The notes under the pieces were generated by a model. That model did no database searches, was not told the DNA's origin, and worked only from the letters and a program-made list of their open reading frames with translations. Below, in pieces: positions 1 to 8,400 of a DNA stretch of 32,748 bases. The position numbers were made by a program, and so were the translations under genes. The stretch lies in assembly GCA_024276375.1 (NCBI GenBank), contig JAJRXG010000350.1, positions 1-32,748 on the forward strand, given 5' to 3'. Within the stretch, counting starts at the first letter, position 1, and every line of letters begins with the position of its first letter. This DNA comes from Bacteroidota bacterium (GTDB taxonomy: Bacteria > Bacteroidota > Bacteroidia > Chitinophagales > Saprospiraceae).

Positions 1-1
1 A

Positions 2-676
2 CAAAGCGCTCTTGCTCTGCAAGAAGGTAAGGTGAGTATTGCTATAGAACAAATGCAACAACTTATAGTCCAAGATAAAGTCTCACCCGAATTGTACAGC
101 AATCTTGCACACGCTTACTATCTTCAAAATAATCTGGCTGATGCCATATTGTACTATGAGAAGGCGCTCGTACTCGATCCAAAAAATAGAGAAATTGACA
201 AAGCCCTTACAGCGGTGAGAAAAAAAATAGAAATCAATATAACTATGATTCCGGATTTCATTTTAGTAACTGCTTATCGAAGTTTTGTCAGTACATTATC
301 TTCGACAATCTGGAGCCTATTGCAGGTGGTTTTTGCATTGATTGCAGTGATCTGTCTATACTTGTATCTCTTTAAACCCGGTGTTATACTGAAAAGAAGG
401 TTAAAATATACTGGGTTGGCGATACTGTTCATTTCCTTACTCTTGAGTGTTTTTGCCTGGTCTAAGCTGAGATATGAGACTTCATCCAGAAGCGGTATCG
501 TCATGCAATCTTCTACCTCCATCTACAAGGCACCGGACGACAAAAGCCCCGAAGTTGCACCAGTAGGTTCGGGCAACAAAGTGTATATTCTGTCAGAATT
601 GGGAGGTTGGTACAAAGTCGCCTTGCAAGACAAGGATGTCGGATGGATAAAAAAAGAAAAGGTTGCTATCATCTGA
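2..676 (+). CDS. batE: BatE-like TPR and SH3 membrane protein, 5' end outside window
   Basis: The reading frame is open from base 2, and the residues before the GTG at 32 continue a TPR helix, so this is the 3' part of a longer gene rather than a 214-residue protein starting at 32. In order it shows: one TPR unit (pattern SPELYSNLAHAYYLQNN ... AILYYEKAL..DP, first 50 residues after base 32), two hydrophobic segments (about residues 90-115 and 125-143 counted from base 32) with a basic loop between them, and a C-terminal bacterial SH3 domain ending in GWIKKEKV. TPR plus membrane helices plus SH3 is the layout of BatE, the last gene of the Bacteroidota bat (aerotolerance) operon. The role in the envelope is inferred from the family only. 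The stop codon lies inside the terminator hairpin that follows. Confidence 0.7.
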   Translation, partial: QSALALQEGKVSIAIEQMQQLIVQDKVSPELYSNLAHAYYLQNNLADAILYYEKALVLDPKNREIDKALTAVRKKIEINITMIPDFILVTAYRSFVSTLSSTIWSLLQVVFALIAVICLYLYLFKPGVILKRRLKYTGLAILFISLLLSVFAWSKLRYETSSRSGIVMQSSTSIYKAPDDKSPEVAPVGSGNKVYILSELGGWYKVALQDKDVGWIKKEKVAII

Positions 677-690
677 TAACAACCTTTTTT
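659..690. terminator. Bidirectional intrinsic terminator between batE and rpmA
   Basis: The outer stem AAGGTTG (659-665) pairs with CAACCTT (680-686). After one C/A mismatch an inner TATCA (667-671) pairs with TGATA (674-678). A T-run follows on the + strand (687-692), and an A-rich run before the hairpin gives a T-run on the - strand. It can therefore end both the + strand batE transcript and the - strand rplU-rpmA transcript. Confidence 0.85.
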
Positions 691-714
691 TTCTTTTCAG
701 TCAACACCAATCAT

Positions 715-1023
715 CTATTCACTCTCGTCTTTGGAGGCCTTAGGTGGTGTCACCTTTGATTGCGGTGGATTTACACCATTGACATGTACATATGTCCTAT
801 TGTTTCTCTTACGCGTAAATTGTATCGTGCCATCAGTCAAGGCAAATAGAGTATGATCCTTACCCATGCCAACATTCTCTCCCGGATGATACTTTGTCCC
901 CCTCTGGCGGATGATAATATTGCCTGCTTTGGCCATTTGGCCACCAAAGAGCTTTACACCAAGACGTTTACTATTGCTGTCACGTCCGTTGTCTGTACTA
1001 CCTACACCTTTTTTGTGAGCCAT
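715..1023 (-). CDS. rpmA: 50S ribosomal protein L27
   Basis: This is a 102-residue protein beginning [10 protein letters not shown], the invariant L27 N-terminus, followed by [28 protein letters not shown] and GKDHTLFAL, all core L27 signatures. L27 sits at the peptidyl-transferase centre of the large subunit, where its basic N-terminal tail reaches the P-site tRNA. There is no N-terminal extension of the kind that is cleaved in Firmicutes. The C-terminal tail (about the last 17 residues, rich in P, K and S) is longer than in E. coli. It lies 5 bases downstream of rplU in the usual rplU-rpmA order and is presumably transcribed from the promoter at 1374-1403. Confidence 0.97.
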   Translation of the reverse strand: MAHKKGVGSTDNGRDSNSKRLGVKLFGGQMAKAGNIIIRQRGTKYHPGENVGMGKDHTLFALTDGTIQFTRKRNNRTYVHVNGVNPPQSKVTPPKASKDESE

Positions 1024-1028
1024 TTTAC

Positions 1029-1340
1029 TTAAGCTTTTATAGTATCGATTCTAATTTTTGTGAAGAGTTGACGATGTCCGTTCTTCACTTGATATCCCTT
1101 GCGACGTTTCTTTTTAAACACGATGATCTTATCACCTTTTTGAGAACCAAGGACGGTAGCATCTACAGAAGCCGAAGCAACCGTAGGGGTACCGATCTGA
1201 GTAGAAGCATCACTACCTACCAACAAAACCTCATCAAATGAGACCTTCTCACCCTCGGAGGCTCCGAGATGATTCACAAAGATCTCTTGACCTTCTGTTA
1301 TTTTAAACTGCTGTCCAGCTATTGAAACGATCGCAAACAT
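1029..1340 (-). CDS. rplU: 50S ribosomal protein L21
   Basis: The frame is open 12 codons further upstream (to 1376), but the family starts at M(F/Y)AIV, so the ATG at 1340 is chosen, giving 103 residues. The upstream alternative would also overlap the -7 promoter element at 1374-1381. Visible L21 features are [14 protein letters not shown] at the start, the central VLLVG segment, and the basic rRNA-binding [16 protein letters not shown] stretch near the C-terminus. L21 binds 23S rRNA in the large subunit. It is the first gene of a two-gene operon with rpmA. Confidence 0.96.
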   Translation of the reverse strand: MFAIVSIAGQQFKITEGQEIFVNHLGASEGEKVSFDEVLLVGSDASTQIGTPTVASASVDATVLGSQKGDKIIVFKKKRRKGYQVKNGHRQLFTKIRIDTIKA

Positions 1341-1373
1341 ATGTCTTTGATTACCTATTTTTAAATTGGGCTG

Positions 1374-1403
1374 CAAAGATATGCTTTAAAACGGATAATC
1401 AAA
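1374..1403 (-). promoter_or_regulatory. Bacteroidota-type promoter of rplU-rpmA
   Basis: On the - strand, TTTG (1403-1400) is followed after 18 bases by TATCTTTG (1381-1374). This is an exact match to the -33 TTTG / -7 TAnnTTTG pattern used by the primary sigma factor of this phylum. The predicted start lies about 25-30 bases upstream of the L21 ATG. It is the cleanest promoter in the window and helps fix the phylum. Confidence 0.85.
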
Positions 1404-1409
1404 ACACTT

Positions 1410-2732
1410 TTAGTGATAGTCTTTGGATTTATACCACTCTTCGAGGCGAAATTCACGTTTAAGTCGAATTTCGTCTCTTATAAGCGTCACTTTGATCTTC
1501 TTACCTGTTCTTCTTGATAATTTTCGAGTGATATCCTGGAGGGTCATATGTTGTGTTTTGCGCTGACCCAATTTATAGATCAAATCTCCCGGTCGAATAT
1601 CTGCCCGATAAGCAGGACTATCGATCAAAACTGCTACTACATAGTATTGATTCAATTGAGAACCGATCGCAAAGATTGTCAATCCACTCTTGTCAAACTC
1701 AAATTCTTTATTGTACTTGCGTCCACCCCTCAGGTAAAGGGCTTCCCGATTATAATCTATGATCACCTTAAATCTTGACAGAAAAGTGTTGCCCAAGATT
1801 CCATTGCGTATGAGTGTTCTCCTAGTCCGAGAGGTGTCGATATCCAAATCTTGAAAACTAGTGGCAATATCATGAAACTCAAAGCTGCCCAACTGCAATT
1901 TGCGCGACTTTCCCAGATATCCTTTTAAGACCCCCGAAAGACCATATCCTAGATGGCCCAACATGATCTTGCCCGGTAGTGTCAGCGCCGAATCTGTATT
2001 GGTATGAATCAAAAAAGCAAGAGCAGCACCGGTGTCCATCAATAGTCTAACGGGTATCGTTGTACCCTCACGAATGGTCAAATCTGCTACCAAATAAGGC
2101 TTGCTACTTCTTATATCCATGTCGAATTTTTGATAATTCTTTTTGGGAGGTTTGAATTTATTTGGATGTTGGAGCAAAATCTCTTTCTTTGAATAATCTA
2201 TTTTTACAACCAAATTGGAGAAAAAACTTCCCCCAATAATCCCATTTACTTCGATACCCAACTTTTCCCTTAACAACAGATTGTTGTTTTCGAGAACTAT
2301 GATATCGCGATTCACCGATTCGCAACCCTCCAGACGCATCTTAACCCTGCGAGCTATATTGGCAATCAAAACCGAGTCAAGATCAGAACCCATAATCGGA
2401 ATCTGACGCTCAAACTCGATACCGAGCAACTGATCAATCTCCTTGTCAAACAGAATCGTGTTCTCCGCTCCTGTATCAAAGATCATTTTCAACGGTATGA
2501 TACCTTGAAGCCAGACCTTGACAACGATAAAGCCTTGCTCCATCTTGAAATCAACTTTCTCTCGTCCGTCACGATCGAGTAAGTCTAATCCGATCAACTT
2601 ATTTTGCGAAAAGACAACATGTCCGCCAAATCCGAGTAACAAGGTAACCATTATTGCAGCACGCAAATACCAAGTAGCTCGATACAAACATCTACTGATA
2701 AGCTCATCCAATACGTGTAAACATTTGATCAT
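1410..2732 (-). CDS. Two-lobed retropepsin-like aspartic protease with C-terminal PDZ domain
   Basis: This is a 440-residue exported protein. Residues 24-43 form a hydrophobic signal segment; an internal ATG at 2651 (residue 28) would give a more typical signal peptide and may be the true start. Two separate aspartyl-protease lobes follow. The first carries IFDTGAENT (catalytic Asp 86) and, about 80 residues on, GIIGGSFF. The second carries LMDTGAALAF (Asp 233) and later GILGNTFL. A PDZ domain covers about residues 355-430 (RPGDLIYKLG). Classic retropepsins supply one DTG per subunit and dimerise; here both DTG lobes are in one chain, as in pepsin. Many Bacteroidota encode aspartyl protease/PDZ proteins of this kind. 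The substrate is unknown and a periplasmic location is inferred. Confidence 0.8.
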   Translation of the reverse strand: MIKCLHVLDELISRCLYRATWYLRAAIMVTLLLGFGGHVVFSQNKLIGLDLLDRDGREKVDFKMEQGFIVVKVWLQGIIPLKMIFDTGAENTILFDKEIDQLLGIEFERQIPIMGSDLDSVLIANIARRVKMRLEGCESVNRDIIVLENNNLLLREKLGIEVNGIIGGSFFSNLVVKIDYSKKEILLQHPNKFKPPKKNYQKFDMDIRSSKPYLVADLTIREGTTIPVRLLMDTGAALAFLIHTNTDSALTLPGKIMLGHLGYGLSGVLKGYLGKSRKLQLGSFEFHDIATSFQDLDIDTSRTRRTLIRNGILGNTFLSRFKVIIDYNREALYLRGGRKYNKEFEFDKSGLTIFAIGSQLNQYYVVAVLIDSPAYRADIRPGDLIYKLGQRKTQHMTLQDITRKLSRRTGKKIKVTLIRDEIRLKREFRLEEWYKSKDYH

Positions 2733-2981
2733 TGTTCTTGCTGCAAAACTTTTTATTCCAATATCGGAAATATCATATCATAGTCAAAATCTATCTTAAT
2801 ACACAGTGATAAACTGTACTCTAAACAAGTCCTCAATCCTTCACATGTACAACATAATCAAAATGACACACCGATTGCAACTTAACCAATAGTGCTGACC
2901 AAAACAACATGGCTCGGTTGGTCAAATAAAATAGCAACTAATTAAAACCAAAACCAACCGCTTCTCACTATATTGGCTCAC
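2733..2981. other. Divergent intergenic region
   Basis: These 249 bases separate the - strand protease from the + strand helicase and must hold both promoters. I found no convincing TAnnTTTG element or hairpin, only the near match TATATTGG just before the helicase start. Confidence 0.4.
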
Positions 2982-5900
2982 ATGCCTATAGATTCTCATA
3001 TCATCACAAGCATCGATCGCTTTCATGAACGAATCCTGATTTCCACAGAAGATGCATCGTCTAAAGTACAAAAATTGCATCAACTCTTCAATATTATTGT
3101 TTACCAAATCTCTGATCAAACACAAGTCCTTTTTACCAGCTCGTTTGCCCGTCTCAGCTATATAGCTGGAGCCTACAATATCGATCACAAATCAATGTTT
3201 CTCCTTCATGCATTTAGAAAAAGCGCATCAACTGACAACCGCCTGACCAAGGTGAATGAACTCAAACTAGGATTCTTATGTGTCTCTATACTCCTCTCCA
3301 AATGGCTCAATAGAGAGCCTACATATGACCGCACAACGCTCACAGACCAATATCGGTCGATCTCAGGTGCATTTGAAAGACCCCCTGTCACCTTCATGCG
3401 CAATGCCAAAGTTGCATTGCAACATATAGACTTGAACAAAAAACGCATTGTAGCGCAACTCTATGATGAGCCTTTCTCCATCATCACGATCACATTTGAT
3501 ATTGCCGATCGCAATGAAGATTACACAGCACTGATGGAATCTGTCGTCCAACAAGATTTGCTCCCTCTCTCTGCGCAACTCATCAACATTGAAATTCATC
3601 AAGACAATACCTATGCTCCGAGCTCGATTGTCTTAGAACCGGATCTACTCTATACAGTGACGTCTATTGCGGATTGTTTTGGTGCATTCACAAGCGATGA
3701 GGTAGGTTATTTGCTGAAGAAATTTAGCCCCATGCCTTCCTCTCTTCCATTGATTGTAGGAAATGTAGTCAATTATTTCTTAGATCAGATGATGTATTAT
3801 CCAGAGCTTACTTTTAAAGAATTAACGCAATCCATTTTTTCTCTGGATCCTATAGGAATCGCCTTGCTCTCAGACGATTCCGTGCGAGATATGATACAAA
3901 AACTGGCAACGCACTATCAGACCATCCGTGATGTCGTACAAAATCAACTTGAAGACATCGGGATCAATCGCAACAATGGATTGGTAGAGCCTTCGTTTTA
4001 TTCGGCCAAATATGGTATCCAAGGAAGATTGGATCTGTTTGCTTCTACCGACAATGGGATAACGATACTCGAGTTAAAAAGTGGAAGTCCATTTAAGGCC
4101 AATACATATGGCTTGAGCAATACGCATTATCATCAGACGCTCCTATACGACATGCTTATAGAGTCGGTTTTTGGCACTGAGATTAAGCGCAATAATTTTA
4201 TACTGTATTCTAAGGAGACACATAAACCACTGCGATTTGCTCCAGCATTGAAGGGACAGCAACGTGAAACGATCAAGGCACGCAACAGATTATACCTACA
4301 CGATAGAGCTTTAGCCAAGTGTCCTGACATATTAAAATACTTGACCAAATACATAAACAAGTATAACGATCAACTCAAAGGGTATCAAAAAACGGATATT
4401 CAAGACCTGATGCGTACTTTCGATGCCCTCACACCTATTGAAAGGTCATATGTACATGCTCTGATACAGTTTGCCGTAAGAGAATGGTTAGTTCATAAAG
4501 TCGGACACAGGGATGGCAGACGAGTTAGTGGTCTCTCGACCTTATGGACATTGGATATAAACTCAAAAATGGAGCAATTCAATATCCTGAACCAGCTGAC
4601 TTTGGATACCAATAAATCGGATTCAGACGACCCTATACTCATTTTTGCCAAGAGTCACCACACCGCATTGATCAGCAACTTTCGCAAGGGAGATCTCGGA
4701 GTGCTCTACCCGTACAAAAAAGGGGTTGATGCGATTCTAAAGGGACAAGTATTTAAGGTGACTATCTTGACCATAGAGTCTGTACATATCACTATTCGCC
4801 TGAGAAGCCGACAGGAAAACGCCCAAATCTTCAGGCAACATACATACTGGAATATCGAGCATGACAGTCTAGATCGCGGATACACCGAAATGACGCGCTC
4901 AGTTTATGAATGGTCACAAGCCTCCCTTAAATATCGACGGCTGATCATGGGTCTTCAAATGCCCGCTAGGTACGAGATCAAACCCGTAAATTGTCATCAC
5001 CAATTGACTTCAGAACAATCTCAGATACTAAGTGAAATCATATCTGCTCATGATTATTATCTGCTCTGGGGTCCTCCCGGAACGGGCAAAACAAGTGTCA
5101 TGCTGAAGGAAATAGTCCGCCACTATTTGAATCACAGTTCAGCACGTATCCTGATCTTGGCATATACCAACAGAGCTGTTGATGAAATCTGTCACGCGAT
5201 ATGTTCTATAGATCCACAACCCTCCTTGATCAGGATTGGATCTCGATATAGTACCGGAGAGCCATATTTGAAATATCTGTTGAGCCATCGGACAGCATCA
5301 ACGGCGTCTCGCAAAGCGTTGAAATCTATCTTGACTGAAGAACAAATATATGTGGGCACGGTGGCATCTGTACTGGGAAAAAAAAGCATATTTGATTTGA
5401 TCCAATTTGATATAGCGATCATCGATGAAGCTTCCCAGATTCTGGAGCAATCGATGATTGGCTTGTTAAGCCGAGTCAAACGATTTATCCTCATAGGAGA
5501 TCATCAACAATTGCCTGCAATCGTTCAACAGGACGCTTCGTCAAGTCAAATAAAAAACTCTGAACTTAGATCCTTGGGCTTTGACAATCTGAATAACTCT
5601 CTGTTTGAAAGGATGTTCAGAGCTGCCAAAAAAAATCGCTGGGATCATGCTTATGGCCAACTGACGTATCAGGGTCGAATGCACAAAGAGCTGATGGCCT
5701 TTCCAAGCAAACATTTTTATCAGAACCGACTCCGGGTATTGCCCGTGATACCGCGACTCACCCAAGCACTACAAGCCTATACCGGAAGTCATGATTTGTC
5801 AAAAATATTGAGTCAACATCGATTGATGTTTGTACCGTCACAAATCGATACCACCAGCGACAGTATAAAGGTCAATGTACACGAAGCACATATTTGCGCT

Positions 5901-6305
5901 GCCATGGTATCCTCAATCCTTGAGATTTACAACTCACAGGGAAGAACGATCGACCACCAAACCTTAGGCATCATTACTCCCTACAGAGCACAAATAGCGC
6001 AGATCAAGCAGACCCTCTCAGATGCTCAAATACCCCACTTGCAAAAAATAACCATAGATACCGTAGAACGTTATCAGGGAGGAGCACGAGACATTATTAT
6101 CATGTCCACATGTATCAACTATGCATTTCAAATGAGCTCTCTTGTATCACTATCCGAGGAGGGTGTAGATCGCAAACTCAACGTCGCATTGACTAGGGTA
6201 AGAGAGCAATTTATATTGATCGGCAATCCCAATCTCCTGCGACAAAACAATCTCTACAATGCACTTATCAAAAGTGCAAAGAAAATCAGATGGGTTGAGC
6301 CTTAA
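2982..6305 (+). CDS. Dna2-like fusion of RecB-family nuclease and SF1B helicase
   Basis: The frame opens at a TTG at 2973, but the ATG three codons later (2982) is the more likely start, giving 1107 residues. The N-terminal half holds a PD-(D/E)XK RecB-type nuclease: GRLDLF (Asp 351), then ITILELKSG (Glu 364, Lys 366), then HQTLLYDML, the Q-x3-Y motif. The C-terminal half is a complete UvrD/Upf1-like helicase: Walker A LLWGPPGTGKT (about 694-704), Walker B IIDEAS (about 814-818), GDHQQLPA, YQGRMHKEL, TVERYQGGARD and VALTRVREQF (about 1068-1077). This layout matches Dna2/AAA_11-AAA_12 enzymes that process 5' flaps and resected ends. The cysteines that bind an Fe-S cluster in Dna2 and AddB are not apparent. 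It converges on queE: both stop codons share the bases TTAA at 6302-6305. Confidence 0.85.
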   Translation: MPIDSHIITSIDRFHERILISTEDASSKVQKLHQLFNIIVYQISDQTQVLFTSSFARLSYIAGAYNIDHKSMFLLHAFRKSASTDNRLTKVNELKLGFLCVSILLSKWLNREPTYDRTTLTDQYRSISGAFERPPVTFMRNAKVALQHIDLNKKRIVAQLYDEPFSIITITFDIADRNEDYTALMESVVQQDLLPLSAQLINIEIHQDNTYAPSSIVLEPDLLYTVTSIADCFGAFTSDEVGYLLKKFSPMPSSLPLIVGNVVNYFLDQMMYYPELTFKELTQSIFSLDPIGIALLSDDSVRDMIQKLATHYQTIRDVVQNQLEDIGINRNNGLVEPSFYSAKYGIQGRLDLFASTDNGITILELKSGSPFKANTYGLSNTHYHQTLLYDMLIESVFGTEIKRNNFILYSKETHKPLRFAPALKGQQRETIKARNRLYLHDRALAKCPDILKYLTKYINKYNDQLKGYQKTDIQDLMRTFDALTPIERSYVHALIQFAVREWLVHKVGHRDGRRVSGLSTLWTLDINSKMEQFNILNQLTLDTNKSDSDDPILIFAKSHHTALISNFRKGDLGVLYPYKKGVDAILKGQVFKVTILTIESVHITIRLRSRQENAQIFRQHTYWNIEHDSLDRGYTEMTRSVYEWSQASLKYRRLIMGLQMPARYEIKPVNCHHQLTSEQSQILSEIISAHDYYLLWGPPGTGKTSVMLKEIVRHYLNHSSARILILAYTNRAVDEICHAICSIDPQPSLIRIGSRYSTGEPYLKYLLSHRTASTASRKALKSILTEEQIYVGTVASVLGKKSIFDLIQFDIAIIDEASQILEQSMIGLLSRVKRFILIGDHQQLPAIVQQDASSSQIKNSELRSLGFDNLNNSLFERMFRAAKKNRWDHAYGQLTYQGRMHKELMAFPSKHFYQNRLRVLPVIPRLTQALQAYTGSHDLSKILSQHRLMFVPSQIDTTSDSIKVNVHEAHICAAMVSSILEIYNSQGRTIDHQTLGIITPYRAQIAQIKQTLSDAQIPHLQKITIDTVERYQGGARDIIIMSTCINYAFQMSSLVSLSEEGVDRKLNVALTRVREQFILIGNPNLLRQNNLYNALIKSAKKIRWVEP

Positions 6306-6928
6306 GGAATGTCCAGTAACTTATGCGTCTGAAGGCTTAATCGCCATTTGGGGTTGGCCTTGCAGATTTGGATACATGAATCAATATGTATCTTCTGTCG
6401 CTCATCATCCAGTGGTTGCAAGAAAAAGTATTCAAAATCCATGGATTCATAGGCTCCAAGATCGAGATCTGCCTGTGGATATACTATTTTGAGTTCATGA
6501 CCTATTCGAACGACTACCTCTGATCCTATTTTGGGACTCATACAGACCCAATCTATGCCCTCCGGAACCTGGATTGTACCGTTGGTTTCGATCGCTATAT
6601 AACAATGTGCTTCATGAAAAGCCCGTACAAGACGATCATCTAACTGTAGCAAGGGTTCTCCTCCGGTACATACTATGAAAGGTAATACGGCTTCATCCGG
6701 CCATAGTGACAGACATTTTTGCACAAGAGCTTGAGCTGAGTACTTACCTCCATGTTGACCATCTGTACCCCAGAAGTCTGTATCACAAAATCGGCATACC
6801 GCCGTTGTTCTGTCCTTCTCTATACCCGACCACAGATTGCATCCACTAAAACGGCAAAACACCGCAGGTCTCCCTGTATGGTAGCCCTCTCCCTGAAGGG
6901 TATAGTAAATCTCTTTAATGCTATACAT
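6302..6928 (-). CDS. queE: 7-carboxy-7-deazaguanine synthase
   Basis: This radical SAM enzyme converts 6-carboxy-tetrahydropterin to 7-carboxy-7-deazaguanine on the way to preQ0 and queuosine. The frame extends to 6955, but the ATG at 6928 gives the family start MYSIKEIYYTLQGEG, so 208 residues are annotated. The cluster-binding cysteines are in the spaced form SGCNLW ... VCRFCDTDF, with an insert between the first cysteine and the CxxC pair. That form occurs in one well-known QueE subgroup; E. coli has a compact motif. TGGEPLLQ and ETNGT are the SAM- and substrate-site motifs. No other queuosine genes are nearby. The last four bases overlap the helicase stop on the opposite strand. Confidence 0.92.
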   Translation of the reverse strand: MYSIKEIYYTLQGEGYHTGRPAVFCRFSGCNLWSGIEKDRTTAVCRFCDTDFWGTDGQHGGKYSAQALVQKCLSLWPDEAVLPFIVCTGGEPLLQLDDRLVRAFHEAHCYIAIETNGTIQVPEGIDWVCMSPKIGSEVVVRIGHELKIVYPQADLDLGAYESMDFEYFFLQPLDDERQKIHIDSCIQICKANPKWRLSLQTHKLLDIP

Positions 6929-7079
6929 AGCGTCTAAATCCGAAAAAAATATCAAATATTCATACAGACCTCAATAAACAACTTCCTCATCACATCTCAA
7001 CATCTTAAAGGTCTCTAAGTTGTTAAGAGCTCATTGGGCTGTGTAGCATCAAATCATTATGGTTTTGAATCGCAAAAAG

Positions 7080-7643
7080 TTATTCTCGGTTGATGACCTG
7101 AGAAAACAACCCATCAACATGAGCATAAGTCGAAAGCAAATCACCATCCGCAAAATATGACCTCGGCAATACCTCTGCGATGATGCCATTCTTATCTATA
7201 ACAATCATACGCCCCATACCAAGGTCTCCTTCATAGGCCATCTCACCAAATAGTGTCCCATTGGGAAAATTGGGGAAAACAATTGCTTCATTGCGGATGG
7301 CAGATGCGATAACCGAACGCTCTTCCTTGGCAAAAGCAAATACATTCAATCCATCCAAATACTTAATCTGCAATTTATTGAGCTGCTTTAACCAATCAAA
7401 AGACAAATGATCTTCAACGCTATAGAAAAACAACACAGTCACTTGCCCCCTATAGTCATGGAGAAAATGCTCTGTACCATCCATATCTTTGGCGAGAAAA
7501 GCTTCTGCCGGAAACCCTCTCAAATGTCGAATCATCTCCTGCTGAGGTGGAGTGAATTTGTCCAATTCTACGAGATAATGTCCTTGGCTCACTGATTGAA
7601 CAATGGACAAACACAAGAACATCAAGGCAATGATATACTTCAT
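7080..7643 (-). CDS. Exported thioredoxin-fold (redoxin-like) protein without CxxC
   Basis: This 187-residue protein has a clear signal peptide (MKYIIALMFLCLSIVQSVSQ). From about residue 50 it reads like a TlpA/AhpC-type thioredoxin fold: a strand near AFLAKDMDGTEHFL, the segment YRGQVTVLFFYS where the active-site cysteines would follow, and MIVIDKNGIIAEVL late in the domain. At the active-site position the sequence is YSVEDHLSF, with no cysteine. It is therefore unlikely to be a disulfide oxidoreductase of the standard type and may be a binding or scaffold version of the fold. The function is unknown. It appears to be a single transcription unit. Confidence 0.6.
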   Translation of the reverse strand: MKYIIALMFLCLSIVQSVSQGHYLVELDKFTPPQQEMIRHLRGFPAEAFLAKDMDGTEHFLHDYRGQVTVLFFYSVEDHLSFDWLKQLNKLQIKYLDGLNVFAFAKEERSVIASAIRNEAIVFPNFPNGTLFGEMAYEGDLGMGRMIVIDKNGIIAEVLPRSYFADGDLLSTYAHVDGLFSQVINRE

Positions 7644-7996
7644 ATCTATACAAGGGGTTGAGAATCACAGCAATATCTCACAAAAAATCATACATACTAA
7701 ACACTACTTATGATGATCTCTTGCTGAATTCATAATTACAATAGATATTACATCAAATACCCTTCCAAAAAGTTTCATCTTGACGTTCCCAACTGATCCT
7801 CACTCAAAATAAGTGTTACTATTCAGGTAGGCGTCATTTTGGCTAAAAAAACACTTTCCCCGTCATATTTCCGCTATTTTTTCGCCGTAGCGCTGCTATG
7901 CCTCAAAAAATAAGCGTCATCTGACGAAAAAATTGCCTTTTTTTATCTCAAAAGCACCCTCCTGAATAGTAGCAAATAAGTCCATGGTAGTACTCG
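7644..7996. other. Gene-free stretch of 353 bases with inverted repeats
   Basis: I see no coding region here that resembles a protein. The stretch holds a short inverted pair AAGTGTT (7811-7817) / AACACTT (7850-7856) and directly after it the large imperfect inverted repeat at 7861-7926, listed separately. A T-run lies at about 7930-7936. Confidence 0.5.
7861..7926. repeat. 66-base imperfect inverted repeat
   Basis: The outer arms CGTCA (7861-7865) and TGACG (7922-7926) pair. Inside them CGCT-ATTTTTT (7872-7882) pairs with AAAAAATA-AGCG with a single-base bulge, and an inner GTAGC / GCTA pairing closes around GCGCT near 7890-7896. It is too large and interrupted for an ordinary intrinsic terminator. 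Only one copy is in the window, so whether it is a dispersed genomic repeat cannot be judged here. Confidence 0.65.
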
Positions 7997-8362
7997 TCAA
8001 AAAATCTCGGTACAATTGACCTTCTGATAATTGAGCAAATCCATCCGCTCGACTTCCCTCGCATCATCAATAGACAATTTAACATAAATGCGCGGTCCTT
8101 GCGGACATACAAAACAAGCCTCACAAACAATCTCATGGTACTGCATATCAATAGTAATCTGATAGTCGGATATATCTTGTCGGTCAAAAAAATCCATTAA
8201 GCCCTGTCGATGAACCTCAGCAGTCTGTGGTATAACAGCATCGGACAACCAAGGATTGTCACCACACTGTCTCATATCAAATGAGATGCATACTGTGTCT
8301 TGTTGCGGGTCGCTTGAACATGCCGATACGGCTATGAGCAAGCACATCATCCATTTAATCAT
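7997..8362 (-). CDS. Small cysteine-rich lipoprotein, function unknown
   Basis: The protein has 121 residues. The N-terminus MIKWMMCLLIAVSAC ends in a lipobox (VSAC, lipidated Cys 15), so it is predicted to be anchored in the outer or inner membrane. The mature part has six further cysteines, in CISF, MRQCGD, the cluster CEACFVC and VNCTE, which suggests disulfides or metal binding. I do not recognise a family. It is close to the glycosyltransferase (38 bases) on the same strand, and co-transcription is possible. Confidence 0.6.
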   Translation of the reverse strand: MIKWMMCLLIAVSACSSDPQQDTVCISFDMRQCGDNPWLSDAVIPQTAEVHRQGLMDFFDRQDISDYQITIDMQYHEIVCEACFVCPQGPRIYVKLSIDDAREVERMDLLNYQKVNCTEIF

Positions 8363-8400
8363 AGTCTAATGTATTGGTGTACTTATGAGAAGGTACGACT

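Noticed and set aside
2982-6305. The helicase-nuclease as part of a phage-defence system
   Set aside because: Its neighbours are housekeeping genes (ribosomal proteins, queE), there is no adjacent toxin, methylase or sensor gene, and Dna2-like proteins of this kind are widespread in the phylum.
6929-7079. A preQ1 riboswitch ahead of queE
   Set aside because: I looked for the short stem-loop with an A-rich tail that pairs into the loop and did not find a convincing match; only short scattered inverted repeats are present.
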